In this document: piece after piece, positions 55,880-63,999 of the stretch
How the letters are laid out: each line of letters starts with the position of its first letter
How positions within the stretch are numbered: position 1 is the first letter of the stretch
Assembly (NCBI RefSeq): GCF_004028155.1
Contig: NZ_SBII01000006.1
Location: 1 to 64,000 of the forward strand
Direction: 5' to 3'
Length of the DNA stretch: 64,000 nucleotides
Origin: Flavobacterium cerinum
GTDB lineage: Bacteria; Bacteroidota; Bacteroidia; Flavobacteriales; Flavobacteriaceae
Program-made: the position numbers and the translations under genes
Notes under the pieces: generated by a model
The model's input: the letters and a program-made list of their open reading frames with translations, nothing else
What the model was told of the DNA's origin: nothing
The model's database searches: none

Positions 55880-56038
55880 AACGTTTATGATTTAGATAAA
55901 TAGCTCAGAGTAGCAGTAAATGCCTAAGTAGAGTAAATTTACCCTACAAAACTTAAACAGGAAACGTAACGTTTAATAATTAACAAACATTTAAACAGCA
56001 GCTTAAAATTAAAATCGGCAGAAGTAATCAGAAAACAC

Positions 56039-56046
56039 TATTTTTG
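56039..56046 (+). promoter_or_regulatory. -7 box (TATTTTTG) for rseP
   Basis: Exact TAnnTTTG match 31 bases before the ATG at 56078. Confidence 0.5.
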
Positions 56047-56077
56047 TTCGTTAATTTAAGCACACTAAAACTTTAGA

Positions 56078-57412
56078 ATGGATACACTTGTACAGATTGC
56101 CCAGTTAATACTTATGTTGTCAATATTAGTAGTACTTCATGAATTTGGGCATTATATTACCGCAAAGATGTTTAAAGTAAGGGTAGAGAAATTTTACCTT
56201 TTTATGGATGCCGGATTTGCGCTCTTCAAGAAAAAAATAGGTGATACAGAATGGGGTATTGGTTGGTTACCAATAGGTGGATATGTAAAACTATCAGGAA
56301 TGATAGATGAAAGCATGGATACTGAGCAAATGAAAAGCCCGCCACAGCCATGGGAATTTCGTGCTAAACCGGCATGGCAGAGGCTTATCATCATGCTTGG
56401 AGGTATTATAGTAAACCTTATTCTTGCATGGTTTATTTACACTATGGTATACTGCACCTATGGTAAGAAATATGTAGCTACAGAGCTTATTCAAAAAGAC
56501 GGACTAGTTTTTGGTTCTACCGGAAAAAAAGTAGGCTTTGAGGATGGCGATAGAGTACTAAGCGTAGACGGCAAGTCTCAAGAACGTTTTGATCGTGTTA
56601 TACTGGATATTCTATTAGGTGACAATGTAGAAGTATTACGTGACGGCAAACCTATTACGGTTCATTTAACTAACGAAGACAAAAAAGAAATACTTGACAA
56701 AGAAGGTCGAGATTTTATCCATCCTAAAGTTACAAGTACAATTATCGACTCTATTGTACCGGGATCGAATGCTGAAAAAGCAGGATTGAAAAAAGGAGAC
56801 AAAATTGTAGGGATAAACAACAAAAATCTTCTTTATCAAAAACAACTTAACGAAGAAGCTTTTAAAAACAAAGACAAAACTGTAGCAATCAATATTGTTA
56901 GAAACAATGAACCGCTTACGGTTACATCTAATGTTTCTAACGAAGGGACCATTGGTATTATGCAAATACCAGCAGAAAAAGTGAATTTTATAATCACCGA
57001 AAAATACAACTTCTTTACGGCAATCCATAAAGCTGTAGAAGAATCATACTTCTTATTGGTATATAATGTAAAGCAGTTCAAACTTATCCTTCGCCCTTCA
57101 ACAGGTGCTTACAAGCACGTGAAAAGCCCTGTGGGTATTGCTGCCAGCCTTCCTACTACATGGGATTGGGAGTTTTTCTGGAAGTTCACTGCTCTTTTCT
57201 CTATAGGTCTTGCCTTCATGAACCTGTTACCAATACCGGGATTAGATGGCGGCCATGCCCTATTTACCATTGCAGAAATGATTACAGGTAGAAAATTAGG
57301 CGATAAGGCTGCCAGTGTAGTACAAACCGTAGGGATGATTATTCTGTTAAGCCTCATGGTATTAACTTTTGGTAAAGATATCTACGAAATAATCGCTCGA
57401 AAATTCTTTTAA
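56078..57412 (+). CDS. rseP: RIP metalloprotease RseP (site-2 protease)
   Basis: 444 residues. Intramembrane zinc protease: H21-E-F-G-H25 in the first helix, C-terminal NLLPIPGLDGGH as the zinc Asp site, and PDZ-type regions about 130-300 (VPGSNAEKAGLKKGDKIVG). Cleaves membrane-bound anti-sigma factors or signal-peptide remnants. Not linked to a sigma gene here. Followed by the tRNA-Asn pair. Confidence 0.95.
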   Translation: MDTLVQIAQLILMLSILVVLHEFGHYITAKMFKVRVEKFYLFMDAGFALFKKKIGDTEWGIGWLPIGGYVKLSGMIDESMDTEQMKSPPQPWEFRAKPAWQRLIIMLGGIIVNLILAWFIYTMVYCTYGKKYVATELIQKDGLVFGSTGKKVGFEDGDRVLSVDGKSQERFDRVILDILLGDNVEVLRDGKPITVHLTNEDKKEILDKEGRDFIHPKVTSTIIDSIVPGSNAEKAGLKKGDKIVGINNKNLLYQKQLNEEAFKNKDKTVAINIVRNNEPLTVTSNVSNEGTIGIMQIPAEKVNFIITEKYNFFTAIHKAVEESYFLLVYNVKQFKLILRPSTGAYKHVKSPVGIAASLPTTWDWEFFWKFTALFSIGLAFMNLLPIPGLDGGHALFTIAEMITGRKLGDKAASVVQTVGMIILLSLMVLTFGKDIYEIIARKFF

Positions 57413-57428
57413 TTTTTTTTCGTTTTTG

Positions 57429-57459
57429 TTTGCGAAAACTAAAAATGGTTATATATTTG
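57429..57459 (+). promoter_or_regulatory. tRNA-Asn promoter (TTTG-N19-TATATTTG)
   Basis: TTTG 57429-57432, 19-base spacer, TATATTTG 57452-57459. One of the best promoter matches in the window. Confidence 0.8.
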
Positions 57460-57558
57460 CACCGCGATAACAGGGAAACACCTAGTAAGCCACAAGTTCT
57501 TAAACAAGTTGTAATTTCACTGATATAAATTAGAAGATTACATTTATAATATACAGTT

Positions 57559-57632
57559 TCCTCCTTAGCTCAGTTGGTTAGAGCATCTGACTGTTAATCA
57601 GAGGGTCCTTGGTTCGAGCCCAAGAGGGGGAG
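57559..57632 (+). tRNA. tRNA-Asn (GTT), copy 1
   Basis: 74 bases. Acceptor TCCTCCT/AGGGGGA, D arm GCTC/GAGC, anticodon loop CTGTTAA with GTT anticodon, T arm CTTGG-TTCGAGC-CCAAG, discriminator G. CCA is not encoded. First of two identical copies. Confidence 0.97.
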
Positions 57633-57640
57633 CTTTTAAA

Positions 57641-57667
57641 GCCTTACAGCAATGTGAGGCTTTTTTA
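57641..57667 (+). terminator. Terminator after tRNA-Asn copy 1
   Basis: GCCTTACA / TGTGAGGC stem (one G-T pair) then TTTTTTATTT. The same structure follows copy 2. Confidence 0.75.
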
Positions 57668-57771
57668 TTTCTTATTTCAACGCAAATGCAGTGTTCTAAT
57701 AATCAATACGTTCTTATAAAAATGTAATTTAACTGATATCCATTAGAAAATTACACATACAATATACAGTT

Positions 57772-57845
57772 TCCTCCTTAGCTCAGTTGGTTAGAGCATC
57801 TGACTGTTAATCAGAGGGTCCTTGGTTCGAGCCCAAGAGGGGGAG
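57772..57845 (+). tRNA. tRNA-Asn (GTT), copy 2
   Basis: Identical to copy 1 across all 74 bases and lying 213 bases downstream, with about 50 bases of similar upstream flank and 35 bases of similar downstream flank. No separate promoter box is seen near it. Confidence 0.97.
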
Positions 57846-57853
57846 CTTTTAAA

Positions 57854-57879
57854 GCCTTACAGTAATGTGAGGCTTTTTT
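57854..57879 (+). terminator. Terminator after tRNA-Asn copy 2
   Basis: GCCTTACA / TGTGAGGC hairpin and T run, duplicated from the copy 1 terminator. Confidence 0.75.
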
Positions 57880-57970
57880 GTTTTTATTCAATACCACTTC
57901 ATTCCCTCTCCTATTCGATTATAATGCTATATTTGTTTTAGTGCTGTTGCCACACAAACAAAAGGAAATT

Positions 57971-58537
57971 ATGAAACCAAGGAGTCTTTGCCTGATGGGG
58001 TTATTGTTTTTTGTTATAAGCTATATAATGTTTGCGCAGGGCGCAGCATTATCCTACTTTCAAAAACCTGTAGACTTCGCGCACTGGTTCAACCTGACTG
58101 GTGCAGTATTGCTAATCTCGTTCAATAATGTATTCCCAAAGAACAGCCTTTCTGGTACAGCATCTGTCCTGACGACCTTAGGTGTTATTGCCCACATAGG
58201 TCTTTGCACTATTGACTTTATAATGTGGAGCTTTGGCAATGACGATGCCGCCAGGGAACAATTAAGCGAACATATAAGCAACACTCCATCTATTTTATTT
58301 CCTTTTATTATTATAGGGCCTTCTTTGCTTTTTATAGGACTGGCTGTTCACGCAGCAGCTTTTATAAAAACCCATACGATAAGCTCTCTAATGGTTATTG
58401 TTGGAGCACCTGCAGTAGGCTTTTCCTATTTTATATTAAAAAACGGAACCTACATGGTATTGAGCTGCCTGCTTTTTGCCACAGGATTAACATTGCTTCT
58501 TTACAGAAAGGAAAAACAAAAATTTGTGATTAAATAA
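57971..58537 (+). CDS. Polytopic membrane protein of unknown function
   Basis: 188 residues, about five to six membrane helices (e.g. 7-27, 43-60, 120-143). The ATG at 57971 follows AAAGGAAATT, one of the few Shine-Dalgarno-like sequences here, and starts directly before a helix; the frame open to 57878 would overlap the tRNA terminator. No family recognised. Located between tRNA-Asn and tRNA-Arg. Confidence 0.65.
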   Translation: MKPRSLCLMGLLFFVISYIMFAQGAALSYFQKPVDFAHWFNLTGAVLLISFNNVFPKNSLSGTASVLTTLGVIAHIGLCTIDFIMWSFGNDDAAREQLSEHISNTPSILFPFIIIGPSLLFIGLAVHAAAFIKTHTISSLMVIVGAPAVGFSYFILKNGTYMVLSCLLFATGLTLLLYRKEKQKFVIK

Positions 58538-58563
58538 TAACACACAGATAGCTTTAAATTTTA

Positions 58564-58571
58564 TATCTTTG
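58564..58571 (+). promoter_or_regulatory. tRNA-Arg -7 box (TATCTTTG)
   Basis: Exact TAnnTTTG match 17 bases before the tRNA-Arg 5' end; no clear -33 TTG. Confidence 0.55.
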
Positions 58572-58588
58572 CACCTCGAAAAATCGAT

Positions 58589-58660
58589 GGCCTCGTAGTT
58601 CAACGGATAGAATGGGAGTTTCCTAAACTTTTGATCCAAGTTCGATTCTTGGCGAGGCTA
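58589..58660 (+). tRNA. tRNA-Arg (CCT)
   Basis: 72 bases. Acceptor GGCCTCG/CGAGGCT (one G-T pair), D arm GTTC/GAAT, anticodon stem GGAGT/ACTTT with loop TTCCTAA (anticodon CCT), T arm CCAAG-TTCGATT-CTTGG, discriminator A. CCA not encoded. A terminator follows directly. Confidence 0.95.
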
Positions 58661-58661
58661 C

Positions 58662-58694
58662 AAAAAAACCCTTACAATTTTGTAAGGGTTTTTT
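58662..58694 (+). terminator. Terminator after tRNA-Arg
   Basis: AACCCTTACA / TGTAAGGGTT 10-bp perfect stem, 4-base loop, then TTTT. Confidence 0.9.
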
Positions 58695-58755
58695 CATCTC
58701 TGCAAACACTACTTATTAAAGTATTTGTAAATTACGCCCTATAAGGCTAATCATA

Positions 58756-61700
58756 ATGACAAATTTTGACTTCCATAATTTATTATTCCCAACTGAATTC
58801 GAAAACCTTTGTAGAGATATCTTAGAAATAAGAGAAAATCCCATCAAATTTACGAGTTATAAGCCCGGTAAAGATGGAGGCATCGATTTTAAATCTACAA
58901 ATACAGAGGATATAATAATTGGGCAATGCAAACTGTATAATCCTAACAACTATAATGGATTAAAGAGGTCTTTAAAAAAAGAAGTAGAAAAATGTCAAAA
59001 GAAGAAGCCCAATAGATATATTTTATGCGTCGGCATGAAATTGAGTGATACTCAAGCTGAAGAAATATTAGAATTATTTAAAGGATATATATTAAACCAA
59101 AACGATATAATTGATAACGAAAAACTTAATAAATATCTTGGGAATAAAGAATATAACTATCTGAAGAAAATTTACTCAAAATTACTAATTCCGAATCTTT
59201 CATATGTCGAGGATATAATTAGCAATACTGTAAATAGTAAATATTATAAATCAACTAAATCATTCTTACTAGATATAAATGAGAAACACAAGTTATTTCA
59301 TAATGTGTTTAATCTCAAAACCTGTATTGATATTTTAGAAGACAAAAAGGTTTTAATCTTGACAGGGAATCCCGGTGTTGGCAAAACAACAATGGCAAAA
59401 ATGATCGTAAATTATTTTATCGGTGAAAAACTAATAAATAATATTTTTTTTGTCTCTGATAATCATTTACAAGATATTGAAGGCTTATTGATAGATAATC
59501 AGAAGCAACTTATCGTTGTAGACGACTTTTGGGGCCAAAATTTCAGTCCTACATATAAAAATAATACTAGACTTAGAAATTTCACTCGTATCATTAATGA
59601 TTTTAAAAAGAGTTCATCTCATTATCTTATTTTAACTTCAAGAGAATACATTATTCGAGATGTCATTAGTAACGCTGAATATGAAACTCGCGAAATATTA
59701 AATACTGACTCCTTTACAATAAATTTGAATGAGTATAGTGAAGAAGATAAAGCAAGAATATTTCTCAATCATTTATACTTTTATAATTTTGAGAAGAAAT
59801 ATATCAGTCATCTAAAATACAATGATCAATTTCAAAGAATAGTAAATCATAGTAACTACTCTCCAAGAAACATTGAATATTTTTGTAAAACTCAATTAAA
59901 AGAAAACAATAATGAATATTCTTTTTATAAAGAACTTGAACAATATTTTGAGAAACCCAATGAGTATTGGAATAAAAATTTCATAATATTAAACAATACT
60001 TCACAATTAATTTTATTAATCATTTTAATATCTAGTGATCCAATTAGTCTAACTGATTTGGAAACGACTTTTGAAGAAGTACAAAGCGACGTAAGAAAAG
60101 AACTGAACCTAAATATTAATCCATTAGACTTTGCAAATGAAATAAGATTACTTGAAGATTTTTATATTATATCAGAAAAACAAGAATGCTCTTCACAGAT
60201 TCTTATCCGTTTTCAAAATCCAGGAATCAAGGACTACTTACTTGAATATTTAAGAATCGATGGACGAACTTGGATAAGGCCATTAATTAAAAACGTACCT
60301 TTTTTTAATCAATTAATCTATGTTTTTGACACTATTGAAAATCAAATTGATGATTTCGAGTCTGATATTCCGCTTTATGGTAAAAAAATAGTCCTTTCAA
60401 AAATATTACAGGAAATTCTTAAGGAAAAATTGTTGGAAGAATTTGATTTATTGAATTTTTGTACACAAGATGCTCGAGAATATACTAATGATTTTACGAC
60501 TGGATTTACCTCAGAAGAAACAAAATATTTCAAAATCAGTCAATTAAATGATCTTTTTAAAATATCTCAAAACTCAAACATTGATGTAAGGAAATTTATT
60601 ATTAATGAAGTAATGAAAGATATAGATAATTATCAAGAAGGTCATAAAATAGTTGATCAGCATTCAATGACTATATTTCCTTCTATAATTAAACTGATAC
60701 ATTCATTTATCGATTTAGATGAAAATAAGTTGATACAACATTATTATAATGGAATAACATTTACAAATGAATATTATAGCTTCTACGAATTTATAGATAT
60801 TTATCCTTTTGAATTTAATAAATTCTATGCTCAGAATATTCTGAAAATTAGAACGGGAATTAAATATCAAATATTAGATGATATTGATTATTATAAATGG
60901 CACGAAATGGATTTAAAACTGGATAGTCATTTAGGATACATTATTGAAGAAGTTGCTCAATTATATGGAATAAGACTAACCTCAAAATTTGTACTAGAAA
61001 TTGAAGAGATAGCTGAAAGACCATTTCGGAATTTTAAAAAAAATAGAACAAAGGAAAGTGCTAAAGAAAATACTGTTCGAGAAAAAATCAAATCAAACCC
61101 GCTTGATAAAATAGTAGATGAATATTTATCTCCTATTGACACTTATGAAAATGAGTTTAATTTAAAAAGTTACCTTGGTTACAATTGTAACGATAAAAAT
61201 TTAATAAAATTCATTATTAAAGAAGTAAAAAATGAAAAATCAATATTAAAACCATTTACAACAAACAAAGATATTTTAGATTCTTTTATTAATTTATTTA
61301 ATAGTAAAGTACTCAACTATGAAAACCTAAGCACCTTCACTATACTGAATGAACTTTTTACCAATTGGGTTGTGTCCAAAAATTTAAATCCTGAAATTTT
61401 AAAAGAGAAATTCTATAATTTATCAACCAGTATTGACTTCTCATACGATTACTCAATATCTGAAAGTCAATTAAAAAAGGAATTTACAAACATCATTTTA
61501 AACTTTTCTCCAACAATACTTAGTCCGTTAATAATCCCACATAAAAAATGGTATATATTTTCACAACCTGATATTCGGATATACTTCATTGCCGAGTATA
61601 TTAAAACAATAAAAGATGATGAAATTTTTAAAGAAAATGTTTTTGAATACCTATGTGATTTTCAAGATACTCTTATAGAAATATTAAATATTTCGTGCTT

Positions 61701-62226
61701 CCACAGATTAAAAAATACTATAATAATTCCAGAGCTAAAAAAATTTATTACATCTATAGATATTACTTCCGAAAAATCAACAATATTGTCTTTTATAGAT
61801 TTTTTTAAGATCGAATTTAATTTAAAGTGGAATCAAAATAAAAAAAAATTTGGCGATAGTGGATCTTCGAATTCTGAATGGTATATAGAATTATTTTTAA
61901 ATCATTTAGATATTGAATTTTCAATTATGAATTTAGACATCTATTTTTTAAAAGACTACCATACGAATGAAGATATACAAAAGTATTTTCTTAATAAGAA
62001 TGCTTACAATAAATTATATAATATTATAACAAAAACTATTGAAAAGAAAAAAAGAAGATGCATATTCTCAGAAGAAATTGGAATTTATTTTGATATAGGA
62101 CTATATGAATTTGCTAAGAATGATGAAAATTATTACATTTTAAAACAGATTGGGATGATTGATTACATTTTTGATATTTATACAAAATCTCAAATTGCAA
62201 TTTCAAATTATACTAATCAGTCTTAA
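58756..62226 (+). CDS. Mrr-type nuclease fused to STAND-type NTPase (putative defence protein)
   Basis: 1156 residues, very AT-rich codon use. Residues 10-110 look like an Mrr-family PD-(D/E)xK endonuclease: E14 (FPTEFENLC), D44 (GKDGGIDFK) and Q57-x-K59 (IIIGQCKLY). Then an NTPase of the nSTAND/NACHT type: Walker A G204-N-P-G-V-G-K-T-T212, Walker B VVDD (254-257) and the sensor LILTSRE (291-297). A winged-helix-like segment follows at about 410-510. The last 600 residues are helical with no repeat family I recognise, where a ligand-sensing region would be expected. Such fusions are characteristic of bacterial conflict (anti-phage) systems, where target recognition activates the NTPase and then the nuclease. 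It stands alone, just after tRNA-Arg, with no restriction methylase. Its own promoter was not identified. Confidence 0.85.
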   Translation: MTNFDFHNLLFPTEFENLCRDILEIRENPIKFTSYKPGKDGGIDFKSTNTEDIIIGQCKLYNPNNYNGLKRSLKKEVEKCQKKKPNRYILCVGMKLSDTQAEEILELFKGYILNQNDIIDNEKLNKYLGNKEYNYLKKIYSKLLIPNLSYVEDIISNTVNSKYYKSTKSFLLDINEKHKLFHNVFNLKTCIDILEDKKVLILTGNPGVGKTTMAKMIVNYFIGEKLINNIFFVSDNHLQDIEGLLIDNQKQLIVVDDFWGQNFSPTYKNNTRLRNFTRIINDFKKSSSHYLILTSREYIIRDVISNAEYETREILNTDSFTINLNEYSEEDKARIFLNHLYFYNFEKKYISHLKYNDQFQRIVNHSNYSPRNIEYFCKTQLKENNNEYSFYKELEQYFEKPNEYWNKNFIILNNTSQLILLIILISSDPISLTDLETTFEEVQSDVRKELNLNINPLDFANEIRLLEDFYIISEKQECSSQILIRFQNPGIKDYLLEYLRIDGRTWIRPLIKNVPFFNQLIYVFDTIENQIDDFESDIPLYGKKIVLSKILQEILKEKLLEEFDLLNFCTQDAREYTNDFTTGFTSEETKYFKISQLNDLFKISQNSNIDVRKFIINEVMKDIDNYQEGHKIVDQHSMTIFPSIIKLIHSFIDLDENKLIQHYYNGITFTNEYYSFYEFIDIYPFEFNKFYAQNILKIRTGIKYQILDDIDYYKWHEMDLKLDSHLGYIIEEVAQLYGIRLTSKFVLEIEEIAERPFRNFKKNRTKESAKENTVREKIKSNPLDKIVDEYLSPIDTYENEFNLKSYLGYNCNDKNLIKFIIKEVKNEKSILKPFTTNKDILDSFINLFNSKVLNYENLSTFTILNELFTNWVVSKNLNPEILKEKFYNLSTSIDFSYDYSISESQLKKEFTNIILNFSPTILSPLIIPHKKWYIFSQPDIRIYFIAEYIKTIKDDEIFKENVFEYLCDFQDTLIEILNISCFHRLKNTIIIPELKKFITSIDITSEKSTILSFIDFFKIEFNLKWNQNKKKFGDSGSSNSEWYIELFLNHLDIEFSIMNLDIYFLKDYHTNEDIQKYFLNKNAYNKLYNIITKTIEKKKRRCIFSEEIGIYFDIGLYEFAKNDENYYILKQIGMIDYIFDIYTKSQIAISNYTNQS

Positions 62227-62510
62227 TACTCTCAATTCTTCGTAATAATACAAGTCAAATCAGAAAAAGAATCATTAGTATGGTTTTTATTATCTAAATT
62301 AAGATTTATATTAAATATTATATTTTCTCTTTAAGTTTTTCTCAAAAAAACCACGACATTTCTCTCGTCAAGGCAATTTATTTTTTTCATATTCTCTTAA
62401 AGTTCAGTTTACTTCCTTTTGATAGATTCGCAATCCTTTATCTAAACCCTGAGGGAACATCATTTATACAAACACACCTAAGTGATGCAAGAGTCTTCAA
62501 TTTTGTAACT

Positions 62511-63017
62511 ATGACAACAATAGAAATTCCAATAAATAAATCAAGGATCGTACTACTTCCCTTTTTATTTATATCTGTAATTACCCCAGCCATTTTATTT
62601 GCTTATTACCTCTCCCTCGATGGCATTTTTTCAATCAAACTTATCTTGGTTCTTGTTATTGCAATTCCTGTACTGCTACTTGTTCTTTGGATCGGAACTA
62701 AAAAAATCATCAGTAAAAAACCCGGATTAGTTTTAGACAACATGGGAGTCCTGGACAACGCCAATTTATCTGAAACAGGAATAATTCCGTGGAATAATAT
62801 AAGCCAGGTAAATATGGTAAACCACCAGTATTCCTACTTCATAATACTACATCTTAAAAACAGTGACAGCATATTGAATAAACTGCAAAGCACCCGCCTT
62901 AGGCTTGCTAAAAACAATATCCAGGCTTTTGGGTCACCTGTAGCTATAAATGTCAGCAATCTAAAAATTGACAGGTTTGAGCTATTAGAAATTTTGAATA
63001 ATAAAACTCTCTTATAA
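62511..63017 (+). CDS. STM3941 family membrane protein
   Basis: 168 residues: two membrane helices (about 15-35, 42-64), then a small beta-rich cytoplasmic domain (PGLVLDNMGVLDNANLSETG, IIPWNNISQVNMV) typical of STM3941-family proteins, often annotated near phage-defence or stress islands but of unknown function. The start ATG is 284 bases after the Mrr-NTPase gene; no box is found. Ends before a hairpin terminator at 63044-63074. Confidence 0.8.
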   Translation: MTTIEIPINKSRIVLLPFLFISVITPAILFAYYLSLDGIFSIKLILVLVIAIPVLLLVLWIGTKKIISKKPGLVLDNMGVLDNANLSETGIIPWNNISQVNMVNHQYSYFIILHLKNSDSILNKLQSTRLRLAKNNIQAFGSPVAINVSNLKIDRFELLEILNNKTLL

Positions 63018-63030
63018 TCGCATTATCATT

Positions 63031-63088
63031 ATAAAGCTAAAATAAAAACCGCAGCCGGGAACTGCGGTTTTTTTACTATACTAACCAT
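63031..63088. repeat. Hairpin cassette, copy 1
   Basis: Shares about 50 similar bases with copy 2 near 63624-63681: AAGCTA-, AATAAAAACCGCAGCC, -CTGCGGTTTT, and CTAT-C-AACCA. The core is a terminator hairpin. Confidence 0.7.
63044..63074. terminator. Terminator between the STM3941-like gene and the small membrane gene
   Basis: AAACCGCAG / CTGCGGTTT with A and T runs, serving the plus-strand gene and probably the convergent minus-strand small gene. Confidence 0.85.
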
Positions 63089-63174
63089 TGTACTATATTA
63101 ATAGTCCTGCATTTCATCTCCGAAAAGGCGACGCTGCCCTCCTGCAAAAATTCATCAACCGTTACAAGTAAAAC

Positions 63175-63321
63175 TTACGCTATTTGAGAGAGCATTAAAA
63201 CAGCAATAAACAGAACCACGCTAAACACGATTATGTTTATGATCCTGTCTTTTTTCTGAATAGCGTTATCGGATGCATTAAGTTCTGCTGCTTCTTTTTT
63301 TCTTGTTTTGTTTGCTTTCAT
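63175..63321 (-). CDS. Small single-pass membrane protein (48 aa)
   Basis: 48 codons starting at ATG 63321: a charged lysine-rich head (MKANKTRKKEAAELNASDNA) and one hydrophobic helix about 28-46, ending LSQIA. Upstream is an A-rich leader common before Bacteroidota starts. A transcription terminator lies beyond the stop in the convergent direction. The topology is typical of genuine membrane microproteins; no family is recognised. Confidence 0.6.
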   Translation of the reverse strand: MKANKTRKKEAAELNASDNAIQKKDRIINIIVFSVVLFIAVLMLSQIA

Positions 63322-63343
63322 ATTTTATATTTTGGTCTGACTT

Positions 63344-63463
63344 TTAATTCGGGAACATACTTACCAAACCGAAAAAAACGGCCACACAGGTAACTGCAAA
63401 ACAGGTAAGTGTCATTATAATTAGTACTGCAATTTTTACGGTTCGGGAAATTATTTTTTTCAT
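63344..63463 (-). CDS. Small single-pass membrane protein (39 aa)
   Basis: 39 codons from ATG 63463: a short positive head (MKKIISRTVK) then one long helix (about 11-35) with two cysteines, ending SMFPN. It lies 22 bases before the other small membrane gene, same strand. Not similar in sequence to its neighbour. No family recognised. Confidence 0.5.
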   Translation of the reverse strand: MKKIISRTVKIAVLIIMTLTCFAVTCVAVFFGLVSMFPN

Positions 63464-63623
63464 AATGATTGCTATTACGATCTTGATTTCCACCTATAAA
63501 ACAAAGCACATACCAAAACAATTGCAGACACATTAAAGCACTGAATAACAAAGAAGTACTCAAAACACAAACTCATTTAAGTTTATAAAGCCCTATCAAA
63601 ACGAAAGGGTAACTCTCCCGAAA

Positions 63624-63681
63624 TGAAAGCTATAAATAAAAACCGCAGCCAGGAGCTGCGGTTTTCTGCTATGCCAACCAC
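63624..63681. repeat. Hairpin cassette, copy 2
   Basis: Second copy of the 63031-63088 cassette. Its stem is 11 bp (AAAACCGCAGC / GCTGCGGTTTT), and it lies immediately before the stop codon of the right-edge gene. Confidence 0.7.
63638..63665 (-). terminator. Terminator of the right-edge gene
   Basis: AAAACCGCAGC (63639-63649) / GCTGCGGTTTT (63655-63665). On the minus strand the stem ends in TTTTTATTTAT, consistent with ending the gene stopping at 63685. Confidence 0.75.
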
Positions 63682-63684
63682 GGC

Positions 63685-63999
63685 CTAGCGTTCAACAACC
63701 AACTCTGTATTTGCTCTATCCCCGCAGTCGCGTATGGCACCCTCAAAGAGCCGGCTTACCTCCTGCTGTGCCCAAGTTGCTTTTTGGTATAATCGTTCAG
63801 CGTCTGCCTTTGAAATATCCAGGTGAGGTTTGTTACGGTAAGCCGAATACAGCAACACCTGCAAACGGACTTCGGTTGCATCGGTGGGGTTGAACAGCGT
63901 GCCCAAAGACGGCGCAAACACCTTTATATAATCCTGAAGTTCGGGGATGGATTTTGACGGTAACTCACGACCCATTAAAAACGACTGGGCAGTCTTGAA
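63685..63999 (-). CDS. Unrecognised protein (C-terminal part; gene runs off the window)
   Basis: The frame is open from the right edge of the window to the TAG stop at 63685, giving at least 104 codons. The ATG at 63975 is in frame, but the open frame continues past it, so the true start is outside the window. Codon use is clearly GC-richer than in the neighbours. Helical, charged sequence (RLYQKATWAQQEVSRLFEGA); no domain is recognised. The different base composition suggests a recent transfer, or a mobile or phage gene, without proof. Confidence 0.55.
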   Translation of the reverse strand, partial: FKTAQSFLMGRELPSKSIPELQDYIKVFAPSLGTLFNPTDATEVRLQVLLYSAYRNKPHLDISKADAERLYQKATWAQQEVSRLFEGAIRDCGDRANTELVVER

